From Hyphomicrobiales bacterium (GTDB lineage Bacteria > Pseudomonadota > Alphaproteobacteria > Rhizobiales > Beijerinckiaceae): a stretch of 10,529 bases of DNA. The notes below the pieces were generated by a model that was not told where the DNA came from, ran no database searches, and saw nothing but the letters and a program-made list of their open reading frames with translations. Location: NCBI GenBank assembly GCA_028865375.1, contig JAGWKJ010000061.1, positions 1 to 10,529 of the forward strand, written 5' to 3'. Both the position numbers and the translations under genes were made by a program. Every line of letters starts with the position of its first letter. Position 1 is the stretch's first letter. Positions 7,907-10,529 of this stretch are shown here, in pieces.

Positions 7907-7912
7907 GCGGCG

Positions 7913-7941
7913 CTTAGACCCAAATCGCGGCGGAAAGGCAA
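7913..7941 (-). promoter_or_regulatory. Candidate sigma-70-like promoter for ccmIEFH
   Basis: On the minus strand, TTGCCT (7941-7936) is followed after exactly 17 bases by TCTAAG (7918-7913). Each matches the TTGACA/TATAAT consensus at four of six positions. Only 6 bases separate the -10 box from the ccmI ATG, so transcription would begin at or next to the start codon and give a leaderless mRNA, which would agree with the missing Shine-Dalgarno. Matches this weak occur by chance, so this is a candidate only. Confidence 0.3.
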
Positions 7942-7969
7942 CCGGCCCGACCCTGCGCGTCCGGAGTTT

Positions 7970-8023
7970 ATGTCGCGTCAACGACGGCGAAATCGGGGCC
8001 GAACCGGCGGCCGGCCGCGACAT
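7970..8023. repeat. Spaced perfect inverted repeat just behind the feuQ stop
   Basis: ATGTCGCG at 7970-7977 and CGCGACAT at 8016-8023 form a perfect 8-bp inverted repeat with a 38-base spacer. On the minus strand the first arm directly follows the feuQ TGA. The spacer can form a smaller inner hairpin (GGCCG/CGGCC, 6-base loop). No T-run follows, so it is not a classical terminator. It could be the base of a larger RNA structure, a two-site protein target, or chance in GC-rich DNA. Confidence 0.4.
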
Positions 8024-9418
8024 TCAGCCGCCGGGCAGCCGCAACGTGGCACGAAGCCCGCCCTGCGGGGCGCCCGCGAGCGACAATTCGCCGCCATAGG
8101 CCTTGGCGAGGTCGTCGACGATGGCGAGGCCGAGCCCCGTGCCCGGCCGCGATTCGTCGAGCCGGCGGCCGCGTTCGATGGCGGCCCGGCGCGCGTCCGG
8201 CGGCAGGCCGGGGCCGTCGTCGTCGACATGGGCGAGGATGTAGTCGCGCCCGCCCGGCGCCGCCGGAGCGCGTTCGATCGCCACCGCGACCGCGCCGCGC
8301 GCCCATTTGGCGGCGTTGTCGACGAGGTTGCCGAGCATGTCCTCGAAGTCGTGGCTCTCGCCGCGGAAGCGCAGGCCCGGCTGGCACGACAGCGAGAACG
8401 CGATCGCGCGCCCGCCGCTCAACTTCTCGAAGGTGCGGATCAGCCGGTCGGCCAGCGGCGCCGCTTCGACCGATCCGGTCGCCGCGCCGGCGCGGGCGAC
8501 CGCGCGCGCGCGCTCGAGATGGTAGTCCACCTGCCGGCGCATCAGCGCGGCCTGTTCGCCGACCTTGGCGGCGAGCGCCGGGCTGCCGCTGTCGGCCTCG
8601 TTGACGAGCACGCTGAGCGGCGTCTTCAGCGCGTGGGCGAGGTTGCCGACGTGCGTGCGCGAGCGCTCGACGACCTCGCGGTTGGTGTCCATGAGGAGGT
8701 TCAGCTCGTCGGCGAGCGGCGCGATGTCGGAGGGGAATTCGCCCGAGAGCCGCTCGGCGTCGCCGTGCCGGATCCGCGCGACGCCCTGCTGCAGGCGGCG
8801 CAGCGGGCGCAGGCCGTAACGCACCTGGAGCGCGGTCGAGATCGCGAGCGCGGCGCCCAGCGCCAGGAACGTGGCGCCGATCAGGTATTCGAATTCGGTC
8901 GTCTGGCGGACGATGTCGTCGTCGCTGGCGGCGACCTGCACGACGTATTTGCCGTCGGCGCCGAGGTCGAAGTTCCGTTCCACCATGCGAAGGCGGCGGC
9001 CGTCGGGTCCGTCGACGTAGCCGAACCGGGTGCCCGGATCGTCCGGGGACGCGGCGGCGGCCGGCAGGTCGGGCAGGCGCGCCACGAACAGCGACGGCGA
9101 GGTCCGCGCGTCGCCCTCCGCGTCGGTGCGCGTGACCTGCCAATACCAGCCGGAGTTCACGAGCTCGAAGCGCGGCTCGCCGAGCTGGAAGCCGTCGCCC
9201 TTGCCGCCGGCGGCGGGCTGCGCGAGTTCGGCGACGATCGCCTTGAGATAGACGCCGAGCCGGTCGTCGAAGCCGCGTTCGACGAGCGTGCGTTCGACCG
9301 CCGACAGCGCCAGCGCGGCGGCCGTCAGGATGGCGAAGCTCCAGAACGCGGCGGACAGGAACAGCCGCCGCGCGATCGACTGGCCGCCGAGGCCGCGCGC
9401 GACCCGGACCCCCGTCAT
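8024..9418 (-). CDS. feuQ: FeuQ-type sensor histidine kinase (PhoQ-like)
   Basis: A 464-residue inner-membrane sensor kinase. TM1 about 18-40, a periplasmic sensor domain about 41-175, TM2 about 176-198, HAMP about 199-252. The H-box is GNLAHALKTPLSVL with His262; the AHALKTPL form (rather than SHELRTPL) is typical of PhoQ/FeuQ kinases. N-box LGNLVDNAAKW (Asn364, Asn368), G1 DDDGPGLP near 399 and G2 GTGLGLAI near 427 are intact. The ATG follows the feuP stop by 13 bases, and its GAGGG Shine-Dalgarno (9429-9433) overlaps that stop. In Sinorhizobium, FeuPQ is an osmosensory system controlling cyclic glucan export; in Rhizobium leguminosarum, feuPQ was linked to iron uptake together with cycHJKL. 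Which applies here is unknown. Family membership is strong; the exact orthology rests on the paired regulator and the ccm neighbourhood. Confidence 0.85.
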   Translation of the reverse strand: MTGVRVARGLGGQSIARRLFLSAAFWSFAILTAAALALSAVERTLVERGFDDRLGVYLKAIVAELAQPAAGGKGDGFQLGEPRFELVNSGWYWQVTRTDAEGDARTSPSLFVARLPDLPAAAASPDDPGTRFGYVDGPDGRRLRMVERNFDLGADGKYVVQVAASDDDIVRQTTEFEYLIGATFLALGAALAISTALQVRYGLRPLRRLQQGVARIRHGDAERLSGEFPSDIAPLADELNLLMDTNREVVERSRTHVGNLAHALKTPLSVLVNEADSGSPALAAKVGEQAALMRRQVDYHLERARAVARAGAATGSVEAAPLADRLIRTFEKLSGGRAIAFSLSCQPGLRFRGESHDFEDMLGNLVDNAAKWARGAVAVAIERAPAAPGGRDYILAHVDDDGPGLPPDARRAAIERGRRLDESRPGTGLGLAIVDDLAKAYGGELSLAGAPQGGLRATLRLPGG

Positions 9419-9431
9419 GGGCGCCGGGCCC

Positions 9432-10103
9432 TCACGTCTTGGCCGTCTTGGCGGCGACCCGGTAGCCGAGCCCGCGCACGGTCTCGATCAGGTCGACGCC
9501 GAGCTTGCGGCGCAACCGTCCGACGAAGACCTCGATCGTGTTCGAGTCGCGATCGAAATCCTGGTCGTAGAGATGCTCGACGATCTCCGAGCGCGACACG
9601 ACGCGCTCCGCGTTGTGCATGAGGTAGGACAGCAGCCGGTATTCGTGCGAGGTCAGCTTGAGCGGCTCGCCCGAGACCGAGACGCGGCCGCCGCGCGCGT
9701 CGAGCGCCACCGGGCCGATCACGATCTCGCTCGTCGCGTGGCCGGCGACCCGGCGCAGCAGCGCGCGCAGGCGGGCGAGCACCTCCTCCATGTGGAAGGG
9801 CTTGGCGACGTAATCGTCGGCGCCGGCGTCGATGCCGCGCACCTTGTCGCTCCACCGGTCGCGCGCGGTGAGGATGAGCACCGGCATCGTCTTGCCGGCG
9901 CGCCGCCACGCTTCGAGCACGCTGACGCCGTCGACCTTGGGCAGGCCGATGTCGAGCACGACGGCGTCGTAGGGCTCGGTCTCGCCGAGGAACTGTCCCT
10001 CCTCGCCGTCGAAGGCGCGGTCCACCGCATAGCCGGCGCCCTGCAAGGCGGCGACCAGCTGGCGGTTGATGTCGCGGTCGTCCTCGACCACCAGGAGACG
10101 CAC
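9432..10103 (-). CDS. feuP: FeuP-type response regulator, OmpR/PhoB family
   Basis: A 223-residue transcription factor. The receiver domain has the acidic pair Asp8/Asp9, phospho-acceptor Asp51 in VVLDIGLP, Thr79 and Lys101 in YVAKPFHMEEVL. The winged-helix domain covers about 125-217 and ends TVRGLGYRV. The stretch GEEGQFLGETEPYDAVVLD and the later TARDRWSDKV resemble FeuP/PhoP-type regulators of alphaproteobacteria as I remember them. The start is GTG at 10103 giving MRLLVVEDD, the canonical N-terminus, with a GAGG Shine-Dalgarno (10112-10115) 8 bases upstream that overlaps the TGA of the preceding gene. FeuQ is the obvious partner. Promoters activated by this regulator cannot be inferred from the window. 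Confidence 0.88.
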   Translation of the reverse strand: MRLLVVEDDRDINRQLVAALQGAGYAVDRAFDGEEGQFLGETEPYDAVVLDIGLPKVDGVSVLEAWRRAGKTMPVLILTARDRWSDKVRGIDAGADDYVAKPFHMEEVLARLRALLRRVAGHATSEIVIGPVALDARGGRVSVSGEPLKLTSHEYRLLSYLMHNAERVVSRSEIVEHLYDQDFDRDSNTIEVFVGRLRRKLGVDLIETVRGLGYRVAAKTAKT

Positions 10104-10111
10104 GTGGGATG

Positions 10112-10116
10112 CCTCA
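10112..10116 (-). promoter_or_regulatory. feuP Shine-Dalgarno embedded in the upstream stop codon
   Basis: The minus-strand TGAGG contains both the stop of the PepSY-like gene (TGA, 10116-10114) and the GAGG ribosome site of feuP (10115-10112), 8 bases before the GTG. This supports the GTG start and implies that the two genes are translationally coupled. Confidence 0.7.
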
Positions 10117-10529
10117 GTTGTTCTGCGCGGGCTTGCGGCGCGGGATGGGGCGGCCGGTTTCCGCGTCGATCGCCACGCGGATCACCGTGCCGTTGCGCCG
10201 GAGCACGACGACCACGTAGCGGAAGTCCGCCCCGAACTTGCAAAGCACGACCTGCACCGCCTCGCCGTGGCCCACCCGCGCGGCGAGCGCGGTGGCGCCG
10301 AACGGATTGACGAGCTTGTGCTTGCGGATCTTGGCGCGCGCGCGCGCCACCGGGAAACAGGCGCGCGCCGGCTTGGGCGCCTCGACCTTGGCGACCGGAG
10401 GCTTTTTCTGGGTCGGCGGCGTCTCTTCCGAGGCCGCCGCCGGCTTCGCCGCGGTCGCCGGTGCGGACGAAGGCGCGGCGGCGCCGCCCGCGACGAGCGC
10501 GGCGAACACGAGCGCGGAGATCGAGCCGG
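10114..10529 (-). CDS. Secreted PepSY-like protein, N-terminus outside the window; candidate FeuN-like regulator
   Basis: This frame is still open at the window's right edge. A GTG exists at 10509, but the codons before it encode further hydrophobic residues (GSISAL running into VFAALVAGGAAA), so the true start and the beginning of the signal peptide lie outside. After a signal-like segment comes a Pro/Ala/Lys-rich linker (about 12-49, counting from the GTG at 10509), then a domain of about 75 residues: ACFPVARARAKIRKHKLV, VVLCKF, then YVVVVLRRNGTVIRVAIDAETGRPIP. The last part reads like a PepSY repeat (a strand-turn-strand ending in D-x-x-T-G). Two cysteines (51 and 90 in the same count) could form a disulfide in the periplasm. 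It ends 10 bases before feuP and its stop overlaps the feuP ribosome site. In Sinorhizobium meliloti a small periplasmic protein, FeuN, encoded next to feuPQ restrains FeuQ; a similar role here is inferred from position and location. Confidence 0.75.
   Translation of the reverse strand, partial: GSISALVFAALVAGGAAAPSSAPATAAKPAAASEETPPTQKKPPVAKVEAPKPARACFPVARARAKIRKHKLVNPFGATALAARVGHGEAVQVVLCKFGADFRYVVVVLRRNGTVIRVAIDAETGRPIPRRKPAQNN

Noticed and set aside
7907..8023. 39-residue N-terminal extension of CcmI from an ATG directly after the feuQ stop
   Set aside because: It is Arg/Pro-rich, unlike CcmI N-termini, and would bury the first membrane helix. The family-like start is MIWVLM at 7906.
7970..9622. 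Long plus-strand open frame (550 codons) opposite feuQ
   Set aside because: It is antisense to an intact kinase with all catalytic motifs. The composition is Arg/Ala/Val-rich and no domain can be recognised.

Overview
This is a very GC-rich, densely packed stretch of chromosome from an alphaproteobacterium, most likely a member of the Rhizobiales (Hyphomicrobiales). The assignment rests on gene order and protein family: a FeuPQ-type two-component system, then the cytochrome c maturation genes ccmI-ccmE-ccmF-ccmH (cycHJKL in rhizobia), then degP, then a second two-component system. This layout is familiar from rhizobial genomes. All ten genes lie on the minus strand, so transcription runs from high to low coordinates. 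There are no RNA genes, insertion sequences, phage genes or CRISPR arrays. Nearly all the space is coding: the largest gaps are about 117, 93 and 64 bases, so no gene-free stretch exceeds 300 bases.

Right end (10529 to 8024): a secreted PepSY-like protein, cut by the window edge at its N-terminus, is followed 10 bases later by a FeuP-type response regulator and 13 bases after that by its PhoQ-like sensor kinase FeuQ. At both junctions the Shine-Dalgarno sequence overlaps the TGA stop of the gene before it, which suggests translational coupling. The position and character of the small secreted protein make it a candidate FeuN-like brake on the sensor.

Centre (7906 to 3881): ccmI, ccmE, ccmF and ccmH are joined by three consecutive 4-base start/stop overlaps (GTGA, GTGA, ATGA). 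They encode the late steps of System I cytochrome c biogenesis: the haem chaperone CcmE, the haem lyase core CcmF, the thiol-redox protein CcmH and the apocytochrome-binding TPR protein CcmI. The haem export and delivery genes ccmABCD and the thioredoxin ccmG are absent and presumably lie elsewhere, which is usual in this group.

Left end (3787 to 12): a DegP/HtrA periplasmic protease with an intact catalytic triad and two PDZ domains, a perfect 11-bp GC hairpin behind it, then an OmpR-type response regulator and its sensor histidine kinase, 4 bases apart. Taken together the window is an envelope-focused module: cytochrome c assembly and periplasmic quality control, bracketed by two membrane sensor systems. 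All genes appear intact apart from the edge-truncated one. I see no convincing new system; the most interesting points are the secreted PepSY-like protein with two cysteines, the bracketing by two sensor systems, and the structure of the feuQ-ccmI gap.
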